Source: Spinactinospora alkalitolerans (lineage in GTDB: Bacteria; Actinomycetota; Actinomycetes; Streptosporangiales; Streptosporangiaceae). From it: a stretch of DNA of 64,000 nucleotides. Below the pieces are notes generated by a model. It ran no database searches. It had not been told where the DNA came from and worked only from the letters and a program-made list of their open reading frames with translations. The position numbers were made by a program, and so were the translations under genes. The DNA is taken from assembly GCF_013408795.1 (NCBI RefSeq), contig NZ_JACCCC010000001.1, positions 2,790,001-2,854,000 of the forward strand, read 5' to 3'. Below, piece by piece: positions 25,030 to 34,023 of the stretch (within the stretch, counting starts at the first letter, position 1; every line of letters starts with the position of its first letter).

Positions 25030-25830
25030 GTGATCTGGACGGTTTCCACGGTGAACGTGAACGGCCTGCGCGCGGCGGCGAAGAAGGGGTTCGGGCCCTG
25101 GCTGGCGGCCACCGGCGCCGACGTGGTGTGCCTGCAGGAGACGCGCGCCGAGCGCGCCCAGCTGCCCGATGCGGTGATCGAGCCCCCGGGCTGGCACACC
25201 GTGCTGGCCCCGGCCGCGGCCAAGGGGCGCGCCGGCGTGGCGCTGTACAGCAGGCGGCGCCCCGAGGCGGTGCGCATCGGCTTCGGCGAGGCGGAGTTCG
25301 ACGACGCCGGGCGCTACGTCGAGGCCGACTTCGACCGGGTGACGGTGGGCAGCCTCTACCTGCCCTCGGGCGAGGTGGGCACCGAGCGCCAGGCCGAGAA
25401 GGAGCGCTTCATGGCGGCGTTCCTGCCCTACCTGGTGCGGCGCCGCTCGGAGACGAGCGCTCAGGGGCGCGAGCTGGTGGTGTGCGGGGACTACAACATC
25501 GCCCACAGCGAGGCCGACCTGAAGAACTGGCGCGCCAACGCCCGCTCCTCGGGCTTCCTGCCCGAGGAGCGGGCGTGGCTGTCGCGGCTGCTGGAGCAGG
25601 CCGACCTGGTCGACGCGGTGCGACGCCTGCACCCGTACCAGGACGGACCCTACTCGTGGTGGTCCTACCGGGGCCGGGCCTTCGACAACGACGCCGGATG
25701 GCGCATCGACTACCAGATGGCCTCGCCGGGGCTGGCCGAGCGCGCCAAGGAGGCGCTGGTGGAGCGGGCGGCCTCCTATGACCGGCGCTGGTCCGACCAT
25801 GCGCCGGTCACCGTCTCCTACGACATGTAA
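25030..25830 (+). CDS. Exodeoxyribonuclease III family AP endonuclease
   Basis: A 266-residue exonuclease III/AP endonuclease. Motifs: TVNVNGLRAAAKKG at the N-terminus, VVCLQETRAE (metal-binding Glu), VVCGDYNIAHSEADLKNW (Asp-Asn pair) and RWSDHAPVTVSYD (catalytic Asp-His). It cleaves DNA at abasic sites in base excision repair. GTG 25030 begins MIWTVSTVNVNG at the usual family start; TAGGCT 8 nt upstream suggests a leaderless mRNA. Confidence 0.93.
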   Translation: MIWTVSTVNVNGLRAAAKKGFGPWLAATGADVVCLQETRAERAQLPDAVIEPPGWHTVLAPAAAKGRAGVALYSRRRPEAVRIGFGEAEFDDAGRYVEADFDRVTVGSLYLPSGEVGTERQAEKERFMAAFLPYLVRRRSETSAQGRELVVCGDYNIAHSEADLKNWRANARSSGFLPEERAWLSRLLEQADLVDAVRRLHPYQDGPYSWWSYRGRAFDNDAGWRIDYQMASPGLAERAKEALVERAASYDRRWSDHAPVTVSYDM

Positions 25831-25921
25831 CGGCCGCGGTGGGGTAAATCGTGACAATGGTGATGGATGTTCGGGGGTGCCCGCGCAAGCGGGTCGGGCT
25901 TCGTCTGGGGTGAGAGCGGTT

Positions 25922-26665
25922 ATGCGCGTTCCTGTCGTGTTCGTCCACGGGCTGCGGATCTCGGGGAGCATGTGGCGGCCCCAACTGGACGCGCTGCACG
26001 CTGAGGGACGCAGGGCCCTGGCCCCCGACCTGCCCGGCCACGGTGCGCGCCGCGGCGAGGCCTTCACGGTCGACGGCGCGGTGGAGGCGGTGCACGAGGC
26101 GATCGAGGAGGTCGGCGGGCGCGCCCTGGTGGTGGGCCTGAGCCTGGGCGGGTTCGTCGCGATCGCCGCCGCGGCCGCCCACCCCGAGCGCGTGGCCGGG
26201 CTGGTGGCCACGAGCTGCTCGGCGCGCCCCGTCAACGCCCTGGCCCACATGTACCGGATCCCCGCGGCGCTGCTGGACCGGCTGCCCGACAAGGGGCTGG
26301 CCGTCAACCGGCGGTTCCACCGCCTGACGCTGCCGGCCGACGGAGCCCAGGCGGTGCTGGACGGCGGGCTGGCGATGGAGGCGGCGCGTTCGGTGATCGA
26401 CGAGATCGCCGACCTGGACGTACTGGGGCTGCTGGCCTCCTACCCGGGCACGGTGTGGCTGATCAACGGCGCGCGCGACCACTTCCGCATCCACGAGAAG
26501 CTGTTCCTGGACGCCTGCGCCGACGGGCGGCTGCTGGTGGTGCCCCGGGCCGGGCACATGGTCAGCCTGGACCAGCCCGAGATGTTCGCCAAGCTCGTCA
26601 TCGACGCCGCCGACGCGGTGGCCGCGCGCGCCGGCGAGCCCCGGGACCCGCACTCCCCCGCCTGA
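25922..26665 (+). CDS. Alpha/beta hydrolase
   Basis: A 247-residue alpha/beta hydrolase. The oxyanion-hole region VFVHGLRISGSMW opens the domain, the nucleophile elbow is VVGLSLGGFVA (Ser), the acid is probably Asp in INGARDHFRIHE and the base His in PRAGHMVSLDQPE. Length and order fit small esterases or hydrolases of the 3-oxoadipate lactonase group. Start ATG 25922 follows GGTGAG. Substrate unknown. Confidence 0.88.
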   Translation: MRVPVVFVHGLRISGSMWRPQLDALHAEGRRALAPDLPGHGARRGEAFTVDGAVEAVHEAIEEVGGRALVVGLSLGGFVAIAAAAAHPERVAGLVATSCSARPVNALAHMYRIPAALLDRLPDKGLAVNRRFHRLTLPADGAQAVLDGGLAMEAARSVIDEIADLDVLGLLASYPGTVWLINGARDHFRIHEKLFLDACADGRLLVVPRAGHMVSLDQPEMFAKLVIDAADAVAARAGEPRDPHSPA

Positions 26666-26740
26666 ATTCCGCCCGCATGCGGGCGGCGCCGCGCACGCCC
26701 CGGCCGCGCCGGCGCCGCAGCCGGTTCCTAGACTCATGGC

Positions 26741-27400
26741 GTGATGTTTGCCGCTGAGGGACTGCTGTTCGACCTGGACGGGACGCTGATCGATTCCACG
26801 CCGGTGACCGAGGAGTGCTGGCGCGCCTGGGCCCGGGAGTTCGGCGTCGGCGAGGAGCGGCTGTGGGCGGCGCACGCCCACGGCCGGCCCTCGGCCGACA
26901 TCGTCGCCGAACTGCTGCCCGAGGACCTGCGCAAGGAGGGCCAGGAGCGCATCGAGCGGCTGGAGGTGGAGCGCGCCGACGGGGTGGTGGCCCTGCCCGG
27001 GGCGCACGCGCTGCTGGAGTCGCTGCCGCGCGAGCGGTGGGCCGTGGTCACCTCCTGCACCCGCGCGCTGGCCCGGGCGCGGATGGCGCCGCTGGAGGTG
27101 GAACCGCCGCTGATGGTCACCGCCGACGACATCTCCCGCGGCAAACCCGACCCCGAGCCCTATGAGCTGGGGGCGCGGCTGCTGGGCGCGCCGGCCGGGG
27201 CGTGCGTGGCGCTGGAGGACGCCCCGGCGGGGCTGGCCTCGGCCCGGGCGGCCGGGGCCCGCACGATCGCGCTGCTGACCTCCCACCACGCCACCGAACT
27301 CCAGGCCGACGCGGTCGTGGCCAACCTGGCGAGCGTGTCGGTGGAACCGGGCGCAGGCGGATCCCTGGTGCTCAGCGCCCTGGCCGAGGACGCCGACTGA
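26741..27400 (+). CDS. HAD phosphatase (sugar-phosphatase-like)
   Basis: A 219-residue HAD hydrolase: motif I LLFDLDGTLIDSTP, motif II VVTSCTRALA, motif III DDISRGKPDPEPYELG, motif IV CVALEDAPAGLASARAAG. Cap and order resemble sugar phosphatases such as YfbT/GPP types. The leaderless start is GTG 26741 (TAGACT ends 7 nt earlier); ATG 26744 is next. Substrate is not inferable. Confidence 0.88.
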   Translation: MMFAAEGLLFDLDGTLIDSTPVTEECWRAWAREFGVGEERLWAAHAHGRPSADIVAELLPEDLRKEGQERIERLEVERADGVVALPGAHALLESLPRERWAVVTSCTRALARARMAPLEVEPPLMVTADDISRGKPDPEPYELGARLLGAPAGACVALEDAPAGLASARAAGARTIALLTSHHATELQADAVVANLASVSVEPGAGGSLVLSALAEDAD

Positions 27401-27476
27401 CGGCGGGCGCCCGCCGGGGCGCCCGGGCGGGCGCCGGCGCTCCCCCGCGTGGCGAAGGCGCAGGCGCGGGCCGGAC

Positions 27477-27593
27477 TCACTCGGGGCCGATCCAGACGAG
27501 GTGGGTGTCCGGGCCGCGGCCGAAGACGCGCAGCGCGCGCTCAACGGTGCGGAACCGGCCGAAGCGGGCAACGGAGTCGGCGGTGACGACCAC
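27477..27593 (-). CDS. Possible small protein (38 aa)
   Basis: A short frame ending at 27477 encodes VVVTADSVARFGRFRTVERA and continues to VWIGPE at the C-terminus. Protein-like composition and third-position GC suggest it could be real or the tail of a degraded gene; GGAGG lies 17 nt before the GTG, too far to be convincing. The rest of 27401-27778 shows no other gene. Function unknown. Confidence 0.3.
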   Translation of the reverse strand: MVVTADSVARFGRFRTVERALRVFGRGPDTHLVWIGPE

Positions 27594-27778
27594 GCGGCCG
27601 TCGACTGTAGCCTCCGGCCCCCGCTCGTGCGCGGAATCCGGCGCGCACGGCCGCCGCGACCCTGATCGGGGCCGCCACCGAAGACACCCCGCCGCGCCGG
27701 GCCTGGCCGCAATGCTGCGAAGTCGAGGGCCGCTGAGCCGGTGCCGACCGGTCGGCTGCCGAAGGGAGCGGGGGCCTG

Positions 27779-28438
27779 CTAGGACGCGGGGGCGCCCGGG
27801 GCGACCAGGCCGGAGTCGTAGGCGGCGACGACGGCCTGGGTGCGGTCGCGCACGCCCAGCTTGGCCAGGATGTTGGAGACGTGGGTCTTGACCGTCTGCA
27901 CGCCGACGAACAGCTCGGCGGCGATCTCGGCGTTGGACAGCCCCCTGGCCATGAGCCGCAGCGTCTGGGCCTCCCGCTCGGTCAGCGAGGCCACCCGGCG
28001 CGCGGCGGGCGTGGCCGGGTGGGCGTGGGTCGCGGCCAGGCCGCGGATCGCCGCGGGGAACAGCAGCGAGTCCCCGGCCGCCACCAGCCTGACCGCGGCC
28101 AGGATGTCCTCGGGGCGGCTGCGTTTGAGCAGGAACCCCGCCGCGCCGGCGCGCAGCGCGCCGTAGACGTAGTCGTCGTTTTCGAATGTGGTGACCACGA
28201 TGATGCGGGGCGGGTCGTCCAGGGACTCCACCAGCGCGCGGGTGGCCTGGATGCCGTCCAGGCGGGGCATGCGCACGTCCATCAGCACCACGTCGGGGCG
28301 GGTGCGCCGGGCGATGTCGAGCACGCCGGCGCCGTCGCCGGCCTCGGCCACCACCTCCAGGTCGGTCTCGGCGTCGATGATGGCGCGCAGGCCCGCCCGC
28401 ACCAGCGCCTCGTCGTCGACCAGTGCCACATGCAGCAT
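27779..28438 (-). CDS. NarL/FixJ-type response regulator
   Basis: A 219-residue regulator. Receiver domain 1-120 with phosphoacceptor Asp54 (VVLMDVRMPRLDG), Thr and Lys in IVVTTF and FLLKRS. LuxR-type DNA-binding domain at about 147-210 (SLTEREAQTLRLMARGLSNA, then VKTHVSNILAKLG). The ATG follows the stop of the kinase gene without a gap, so the pair is one two-component system. Confidence 0.95.
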   Translation of the reverse strand: MLHVALVDDEALVRAGLRAIIDAETDLEVVAEAGDGAGVLDIARRTRPDVVLMDVRMPRLDGIQATRALVESLDDPPRIIVVTTFENDDYVYGALRAGAAGFLLKRSRPEDILAAVRLVAAGDSLLFPAAIRGLAATHAHPATPAARRVASLTEREAQTLRLMARGLSNAEIAAELFVGVQTVKTHVSNILAKLGVRDRTQAVVAAYDSGLVAPGAPAS

Positions 28439-29710
28439 TCAGCGTCCCTTCCAGGTGATGGCCGCGGCCAGCCGCCACGACCCGTCGCGGTGCCCGGCGC
28501 TGACGGTGCCGCCCAGCAGTCCGATGCGCTCGGTGATCCCGGCCAGTCCCCGGCCCCCGCTCTGCCTGCGCCCAGGCGCGGTGGCGCAGGGGTTGGTGAT
28601 CTCGACCTCCAGGTGCTGCGCGGCCACGGCCAGGCGCAGCGTGACGGGGACCCGGCCGGCGTGGCGCAGCGCGTTGGTCAGGCCCTCCTGGCAGACGCGG
28701 TAGATCTCGCGGGAGACCACGCCGGGCACCGACGCGGTCTCGCCCTCGATCTCTGAGGTGATGCGGGCGCCCGCGGCCCGGGTCGCCTCGATCAGGGCGG
28801 GCAGGTCGGCCAGGGTGCGCTGCGGCGCCGTGGAGGTGCGCTCCTCGCGCAGCAGGCCCAGCACGTGGTCGAGTTCGGCTGTGGCGGTGCGGGCCTGCTC
28901 GGCGATGGCCTCCAGCGCCTGGCGGGCGAAGGCCGGGTTGGTGTCGAGGACGCGGGCGGCCGCTCCGGCCTGCAGCGCCACCACCGACAGCGCGTGTCCG
29001 ATGGCGTCGTGCAGCTCGCGGGCCAGCCGGTTGCGCTCCAGCAGCGAGTCGGCGCGGGCCTGGGCCGCGGCCAGCCGCTCGGCGGCCGAGGGCCCCAGCA
29101 GGCGCGGCGCCAGGCGGGCCAGCGCCGCGCCGGTCCCGGCCAGCAGGTACACGAAGGCGGCGAGCTCGGCCAGGCCGACCAGCGGCGCCCAGGGGCGCAG
29201 CGGCGGCTGCAGCGGCCGGTCGCCCAGGACGGTGATCACGCCGAACTCGGCCGAGACCGTGCCCGGAGCCAGCGGCGAGGCGATCAGGACGGCGGCCTCG
29301 GGCAGCACCACCATGGTCGCCAGGCACACCGCGAACCCCAGCGGCAGGCAGATCAGCAGCCAGCCGGCGGTGCGGGCGCGCGCCCCCCAGGTGGTGGCGC
29401 GCCCGACCGGCCGGCCGCGCAGCGGGCCGCCCATCAGGTCGGCGGTCAGGGCGCCCACGAGGGAGCGCACGGTGGGAACCAGCGCGGTGGCCGCGATCAG
29501 CGCCAGCGAGGTCGGGACGCCCACGGCCAGCGGCAGGGCCGCGGCGTCGGGGGCGGTGGAGGTCGTACCGCGCACCAGCAGGACCACCGCCACCATGCCG
29601 GCGATGAGGTAGGGCAGGAACACCGCGCCCAGGATGATCAGATAGATCCACCGCGTGTAGGTGGCCGCCCGGTACAGCGGCGCCAGCAGCGATGGAAGCA
29701 GAACCCGCAC
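28439..29710 (-). CDS. Sensor histidine kinase (DesK/NarX-like)
   Basis: About 423 residues with an N-terminal membrane part (helices near 18-42, 60-82, 105-150 and 180-210), then a HisKA_3 dimer domain with the phospho-His in LARELHDAIGHALSVVALQ. The ATP-binding domain has EGLTNALRHAG (N-box) and GGRGLAGITERIGLLGG (G-box). GTG 29710 gives MRVLLPSLL; other starts are possible. The signal is unknown; the divergent amino acid permease gene is a plausible target. Confidence 0.9.
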   Translation of the reverse strand: MRVLLPSLLAPLYRAATYTRWIYLIILGAVFLPYLIAGMVAVVLLVRGTTSTAPDAAALPLAVGVPTSLALIAATALVPTVRSLVGALTADLMGGPLRGRPVGRATTWGARARTAGWLLICLPLGFAVCLATMVVLPEAAVLIASPLAPGTVSAEFGVITVLGDRPLQPPLRPWAPLVGLAELAAFVYLLAGTGAALARLAPRLLGPSAAERLAAAQARADSLLERNRLARELHDAIGHALSVVALQAGAAARVLDTNPAFARQALEAIAEQARTATAELDHVLGLLREERTSTAPQRTLADLPALIEATRAAGARITSEIEGETASVPGVVSREIYRVCQEGLTNALRHAGRVPVTLRLAVAAQHLEVEITNPCATAPGRRQSGGRGLAGITERIGLLGGTVSAGHRDGSWRLAAAITWKGR

Positions 29711-29910
29711 GCATGAGATCGTCGCAGACCGCCGGGCCCGCCACCTCCCCCGCACGAGGGAGCCGCAGGCGGGGCTCGGGCGACGCCTTCCCCGGGGCGG
29801 TCCCCTTTCCCGCGCCGGGAGGAGCCCGACGCGGGTCCGCGCTCACCGGGTCCCGGAGGGTGAGCGCCTGCCCCGGCGGGCCGCGAGCCGCCCGCCCTCC
29901 CCGAGAACCG

Positions 29911-29934
29911 GGGTAACTTTTCTCACTTTTACCC
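29911..29934. promoter_or_regulatory. Dyad in kinase-permease intergenic region
   Basis: GGGTAA (29911-29916) and TTACCC (29929-29934) flank a 12-bp AT-rich spacer, upstream of a TAATCT -10 box at 29978-29983 for the permease. It may be the site of the neighbouring response regulator. Confidence 0.45.
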
Positions 29935-29985
29935 GTTGGCGTGCGGCTGCGCGGCGCCACTGCCCCGGTCGGCCCCCTAATCTCG

Positions 29986-31428
29986 ATGGGCGTGACCTCG
30001 CACACCCCTCCGTCGCCCGAGGCGGGCACCAATCCGTCGCCGGCCCACGGCCTGCGCCGCCGGCACATGACCATGATCGCCGTCGGCGGCTCCGTGGGCG
30101 CCGGGCTGTTCATCGGCTCGGGCACGGTCATCAACGCCGCCGGCCCCGCCGCCGTCCTGTCCTACACCCTGGCCGGCGCGCTGGTGCTGCTGACGCTGCG
30201 CGCGCTGGGCGAGATGGTGGTCGCCCGGCCCGCCTCCGGCTCCTTCTCCGACTACGCCCGCATGGCGCTGGGGCCGCGCGCCGGCTTCTGCATCGGCTGG
30301 CTGTACTGGTGGATGTATGCGGTGCTGGTGGCCGCCGAGTCCGTGGCCGGCGCGGCGATCCTGGCCCAGTGGGTTGCGGCCCCGGGCTGGCTGCTGTCGC
30401 TGGGGCTGCTGGTGGCCATGACGGCGGCCAACCTGGTCTCGGTGCGGGTCTTCGGCGAGACCGAATCCCTGTTCTCCATGGTCAAGATCGCCACCATCGT
30501 GGTGTTTCTGATCCTGGGCGTGCTGTTCGCGCTCGGCCTGCTGCCCGCCTCCGACGGCGCGAGCGCGGCCAACCTGTGGTCCCATGGCGGGTTCGCGCCC
30601 AACGGCTGGACGGCGGTGTTCGCCGCGACGGTGGCGGTGCTGTTCTCCTTCGGCGGTGTGGAGATCGTGACCATCGCCGCCGGCGAGAGCGACGAGCCGG
30701 CCGCGGCCGTCGCGCGGGCCACCACCAGCGTGCTGTGGCGTATCGCGCTGTTCTACATCGCCTCCATCGCGGTGATCGTCACCGTCCTGCCGTGGAACGA
30801 CACCGATGTGCTGGCCAGCCCGTTCGTCACGGTGATGGAGACGGTCGGCGTGCCCGCGGCGCCGCTGGTCATGCAGATCGTGGTGTTCATCGCGGTGCTC
30901 AGCGTCCTCAACGCCGCCCTCTACACCTCCTCGCGGATGCTGCACGTGCTCACCCGCCAGGGCGACGCCCCGGCCTCCCTGGCCAAGGTGAGCCGGCGCG
31001 GCGTGCCCGCCCGCGCCATCCTGCTGGGCACCGTCGTGGGCTATGCCTCGGTGGTCGCCAACTACCTGTGGCCCGAGACGGTCTTTCCGTTCCTGGTCGC
31101 CTCCATCGGCGCGATCCTGCTCGTCCTGTTCATCACGATCGTGACCTCGCAACTGGTGATGGGCACGCGGATGCGGCGGGAGGAGCCCCGGCGCCTCACC
31201 CTGCCGATGTGGGGGTTTCCCTACCTGACGTGGGTGGCGCTGGCCGGGATGGCGGCGCTGCTGGTGGCCATGGCCTTCCTGCCCGAGCAGCGCACGCCGC
31301 TGGCCGCGACGCTGGGCAGCGTCGCGGTGGCGCTCGTCGCCTACGAGCTACGCGTCCGGCTGGGCGCCCGCCCGGTCAGCGACCGGCCCCTGGACCTGGG
31401 CCGCGGCCCGACGGTCCCCGGGCGCTGA
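29986..31428 (+). CDS. Amino acid permease (APC superfamily)
   Basis: A 480-residue, twelve-helix APC transporter. The first helix carries MIAVGGSVGAGLFIGSGTVI, the substrate-binding GxGxxxG signature, and LGEMVVARPASGSFSDYARM follows. Relatives include the GABA, proline and aromatic amino acid permeases. ATG 29986 or the leaderless GTG 29992 (TAATCT box 8 nt before) may be the start. The 3' end overlaps the convergent EamA gene by 81 bp. Confidence 0.9.
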   Translation: MGVTSHTPPSPEAGTNPSPAHGLRRRHMTMIAVGGSVGAGLFIGSGTVINAAGPAAVLSYTLAGALVLLTLRALGEMVVARPASGSFSDYARMALGPRAGFCIGWLYWWMYAVLVAAESVAGAAILAQWVAAPGWLLSLGLLVAMTAANLVSVRVFGETESLFSMVKIATIVVFLILGVLFALGLLPASDGASAANLWSHGGFAPNGWTAVFAATVAVLFSFGGVEIVTIAAGESDEPAAAVARATTSVLWRIALFYIASIAVIVTVLPWNDTDVLASPFVTVMETVGVPAAPLVMQIVVFIAVLSVLNAALYTSSRMLHVLTRQGDAPASLAKVSRRGVPARAILLGTVVGYASVVANYLWPETVFPFLVASIGAILLVLFITIVTSQLVMGTRMRREEPRRLTLPMWGFPYLTWVALAGMAALLVAMAFLPEQRTPLAATLGSVAVALVAYELRVRLGARPVSDRPLDLGRGPTVPGR

Positions 31429-32364
31429 GGCGCCGTCGGCGGGCGGGTCCTGGGCCGCGGCCTCACCGGTGGCCACCGAGGTCTGGGCGATGAACGCCCC
31501 GGCCACGACGATGACGGCGCCGGCGATCTGCGGTGCGCTCAGCGCCTCCCCCAGCATCAGCCACGCCAGCACGATCGCGGTCACCACCTCCAGGTAGGCG
31601 ACCGCGCCGGCCACCACCGGCGACAGCCGCCGGATCGCCGCCACTCCGACGACGTAGGCGACAGCGGTGGAGACCACCGCCAGCCACACCACCGACACCA
31701 GGCCCGAGGTGCTCATCCCGGCGATGTCGACGTCGCCGGCCAGCAGGCGCCACTCAAGCCTCCAGGGCCGGGCGACGGCGGTGATGAGCGCGGCGGCCAC
31801 CAGCGCGCCGTAGGAGATGACGGCGAGCGGGTCGACCTCCTCGCCCGCGGTGTCGGAGAGCAGGAAGTAGCCGGCCTGGCAGGCCGCGGCGCCCAGCGCC
31901 AGCGCCAGCCCGAGCGCGTCCAGGCGCACCCCGGCCCACACCTCCACCAGGCACGCCAGCCCCGCCACGGCCAGGACCACCCCGACCGCGGCCGCGCGCG
32001 ACACCGGGCGGCGGCGCACCAGCCGGATCCAGGCCAGCACCAGGACCGGGCCCAGGAACTCGATCAGCAGCGCCACGCCGACCGGGATCCGCGAGATCGC
32101 GGCGAAGTACAGCGCCTGCACCCCCGCCATCGGAAACACCCCGTAGGCCAGCAGCAGCCACGGGTGGGTGCGCAGCACGCCGCGGTGCCTGACGGCCAGC
32201 GGCGCCAGGATCAGCGCGGCGCCGGCCACCCGCAGCCAGGTCACGTGCAGGGGGTCCACGCCGGCGTCGATGAGGGGGCGGGCGAACGGGCCGGACCCGC
32301 CGAAGGCCAGCGCCGAGGCGACGGCGAAGCCCAGCCCGGAGGCGCGGTGCCGGGCCTCAGCCAT
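31348..32364 (-). CDS. EamA/DMT-family transporter
   Basis: A 338-residue protein with ten membrane helices in two EamA repeats (about 8-145 and 155-290); FLGPVLVLAWIRLVRRRPVS and LEVVTAIVLAWLMLGEALSA are the paired late motifs. The C-terminal ~40 residues are a charged Ala/Asp-rich tail, and it is this tail that overlaps the permease gene on the other strand. EamA proteins export amino acids or metabolites; substrate unknown. Confidence 0.88.
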   Translation of the reverse strand: MAEARHRASGLGFAVASALAFGGSGPFARPLIDAGVDPLHVTWLRVAGAALILAPLAVRHRGVLRTHPWLLLAYGVFPMAGVQALYFAAISRIPVGVALLIEFLGPVLVLAWIRLVRRRPVSRAAAVGVVLAVAGLACLVEVWAGVRLDALGLALALGAAACQAGYFLLSDTAGEEVDPLAVISYGALVAAALITAVARPWRLEWRLLAGDVDIAGMSTSGLVSVVWLAVVSTAVAYVVGVAAIRRLSPVVAGAVAYLEVVTAIVLAWLMLGEALSAPQIAGAVIVVAGAFIAQTSVATGEAAAQDPPADGASAPGDRRAAAQVQGPVADRAGAQPDA

Positions 32365-32543
32365 GGTGCGGCGCCGCGGCGGGAACCCAAAGGAGGGATG
32401 AGAGGATCGATGTCACGCCCACCGATCCTAGTGACCCCTGCCGACCGGCCGGATCCAGGGAGCACCGGGGATCGCGGCGGCCGAAGCGGCCCGTGGGCGG
32501 TGCCGTGGCGCAGACGCCGCCCGACTCCGCTAGTTTCCTGCGC

Positions 32544-33182
32544 GTGAACCAACGCATCGAATGCGGCCCGCACCCCCGAGGCGTCGTCCCCGTCCCCGAC
32601 GACGGGCGGCGGCACCTGGGCCGCCTGGAGACCGTGCTGCACCGGCAGTGGCCGGCCGGCACCCGCCCGCCGCAGCGGGTGATCGACAACGTCGACGCCC
32701 TGGCCAACCTGCCCTTCCACATCGCCGACCGGATCATCGACGAGGTGGAGGCCATCCACATCGGCGAGGGCTCCATCGTCGACCTCGACGGACTGGGGCA
32801 CCTGCGGGGCGTGCCCACCGAACCCGGTGATCCGCGCTCCCAGCCCTTCGACCGCCTGACCGGCATCTACCGCTACGGGGTGGTCGCCCTGGGCAGCAAC
32901 GAGCACGAGTCGGTCTCCCTGGTCCTGCACGAGGTCGGCCACGTCCTCGACATCGCCGACCGGATGATGTCGGAGACCCGCGAGTGGCGGGACCTGCACA
33001 ACGCGTGCCTGCCCTGCCTGGAGGAGCCCTACTGGCACAGAAGGCACGAGTGGTGGGCCGAGTCCTTCGCGCTCAGCGCCTCCGACGCCTTCGAGGTCCT
33101 CGAGCGGATGCTGGCCGGCAACACGCGCCTGGCCTACGATGTCACCAGGTACTTCGAATACAACTACGGGGTGATGCAATGA
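32544..33182 (+). CDS. Putative zinc metallopeptidase (HExxH...E)
   Basis: A 212-residue protein. LVLHEVGHVLD (His129-Glu130, His133) is a zinc-peptidase motif, and WWAES with Glu173 forty residues later could be the third ligand, as in gluzincins and the lethal-factor-like fold. There is no signal peptide or membrane segment, so it acts in the cytoplasm unless exported otherwise. The GTG 32544 lies 8 nt after a TAGTTT -10 box, suggesting leaderless translation. The next gene overlaps it (ATGA). Target unknown. Confidence 0.75.
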   Translation: MNQRIECGPHPRGVVPVPDDGRRHLGRLETVLHRQWPAGTRPPQRVIDNVDALANLPFHIADRIIDEVEAIHIGEGSIVDLDGLGHLRGVPTEPGDPRSQPFDRLTGIYRYGVVALGSNEHESVSLVLHEVGHVLDIADRMMSETREWRDLHNACLPCLEEPYWHRRHEWWAESFALSASDAFEVLERMLAGNTRLAYDVTRYFEYNYGVMQ

Positions 33183-33439
33183 CCCGCCCGGCCGCGGTCC
33201 GGTATCCGGACGGCAGTATTCACGTGCCACTGAGCCACGCCGACGCCTCGGGCCCCGTCTACGCCTGCGGGACCGCCGTCCTGCACCCGGGCGACGCCGA
33301 CTACGACTTCTACGCCGTCCACGCCACCCCTTCCGAGGAGCACCAGCGCCGGCGCCGGCGCGACCCCGTGCGGGCCGCCGAGCTGAAAGCGGAGTTCAAG
33401 AAGCGCTACGAGAGGGAGCACGGCCGCCGCTCCGCCTGA
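33179..33439 (+). CDS. Small protein coupled to the metallopeptidase gene
   Basis: An 86-residue protein whose ATG overlaps the stop of the peptidase gene (ATGA), so it is translated from the same mRNA. The first half is beta-like (YPDGSIHVPLSHADASG), the second half a strongly basic helix with RRRRRDPVRAAELKAEFKKR. I do not recognise a family. Coupling suggests a partner, substrate or inhibitor of the peptidase. Confidence 0.65.
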   Translation: MTRPAAVRYPDGSIHVPLSHADASGPVYACGTAVLHPGDADYDFYAVHATPSEEHQRRRRRDPVRAAELKAEFKKRYEREHGRRSA

Positions 33440-33569
33440 CGGCGCGGGCGCGGCGCGGCGCCGAGCCGCTTCGACCGGCTCGCCCGAGCGGTCGCACGGC
33501 GCACCCCCGCGGCCGGGTTCCCGTTCGTCCAAGACCGGAGTCCGCCGCCCCCGGCATGCTCGGAGCACG

Positions 33570-33962
33570 GTGAGACGGAGCCTTTCCCGCGTGCGGTCCC
33601 AGCCGATGACCGCGGTCGCCGACGTCGAGGAGTCCAGCCGCTGGTACCGGCGGGTGCTCGCGGCGACGAGCGGCCACGGCGGAGCGGAGTACGAACAGGT
33701 GCGCGTCGACGGCGAAACGGTCCTGCAGCTCCACCGGCTCGCGGCCGGCCACCACCATGGAGCGATCGCCGCCCCCCACCGGCCCGCGGGCAACGGGGTG
33801 GCGATCTGGTTCGAGGCCGAGGACTTCGGCGCCGCGGTGCGCCGGATCCGCGGCGCCGACGCCCAGATCACGGCCGACGTGCACCTCAACCCCAACGCCG
33901 GCCACCGCGAGATCTGGCTGCGCGACCCCGACGGCTACCTCGCCGTCATCGCCGAGCCCTAG
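33570..33962 (+). CDS. VOC/glyoxalase-fold protein
   Basis: About 130 residues. PMTAVADVEESSRWYRRVL is the usual first strand and helix of VOC proteins, EIWLRDPDGYLAVIAEP the last, carrying the metal-binding Glu. A single domain of this size acts as a dimer. GTG 33570, GTG 33591 and ATG 33606 are all possible starts. Activity unknown (dioxygenase, isomerase or resistance protein). Confidence 0.8.
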   Translation: MRRSLSRVRSQPMTAVADVEESSRWYRRVLAATSGHGGAEYEQVRVDGETVLQLHRLAAGHHHGAIAAPHRPAGNGVAIWFEAEDFGAAVRRIRGADAQITADVHLNPNAGHREIWLRDPDGYLAVIAEP

Positions 33963-34023
33963 ACGCGGCGGCCGCGCACCCCGCGCGGCCGCGGTGACAC
34001 CGCCGCTGCGTAGGGTCGTCGCC

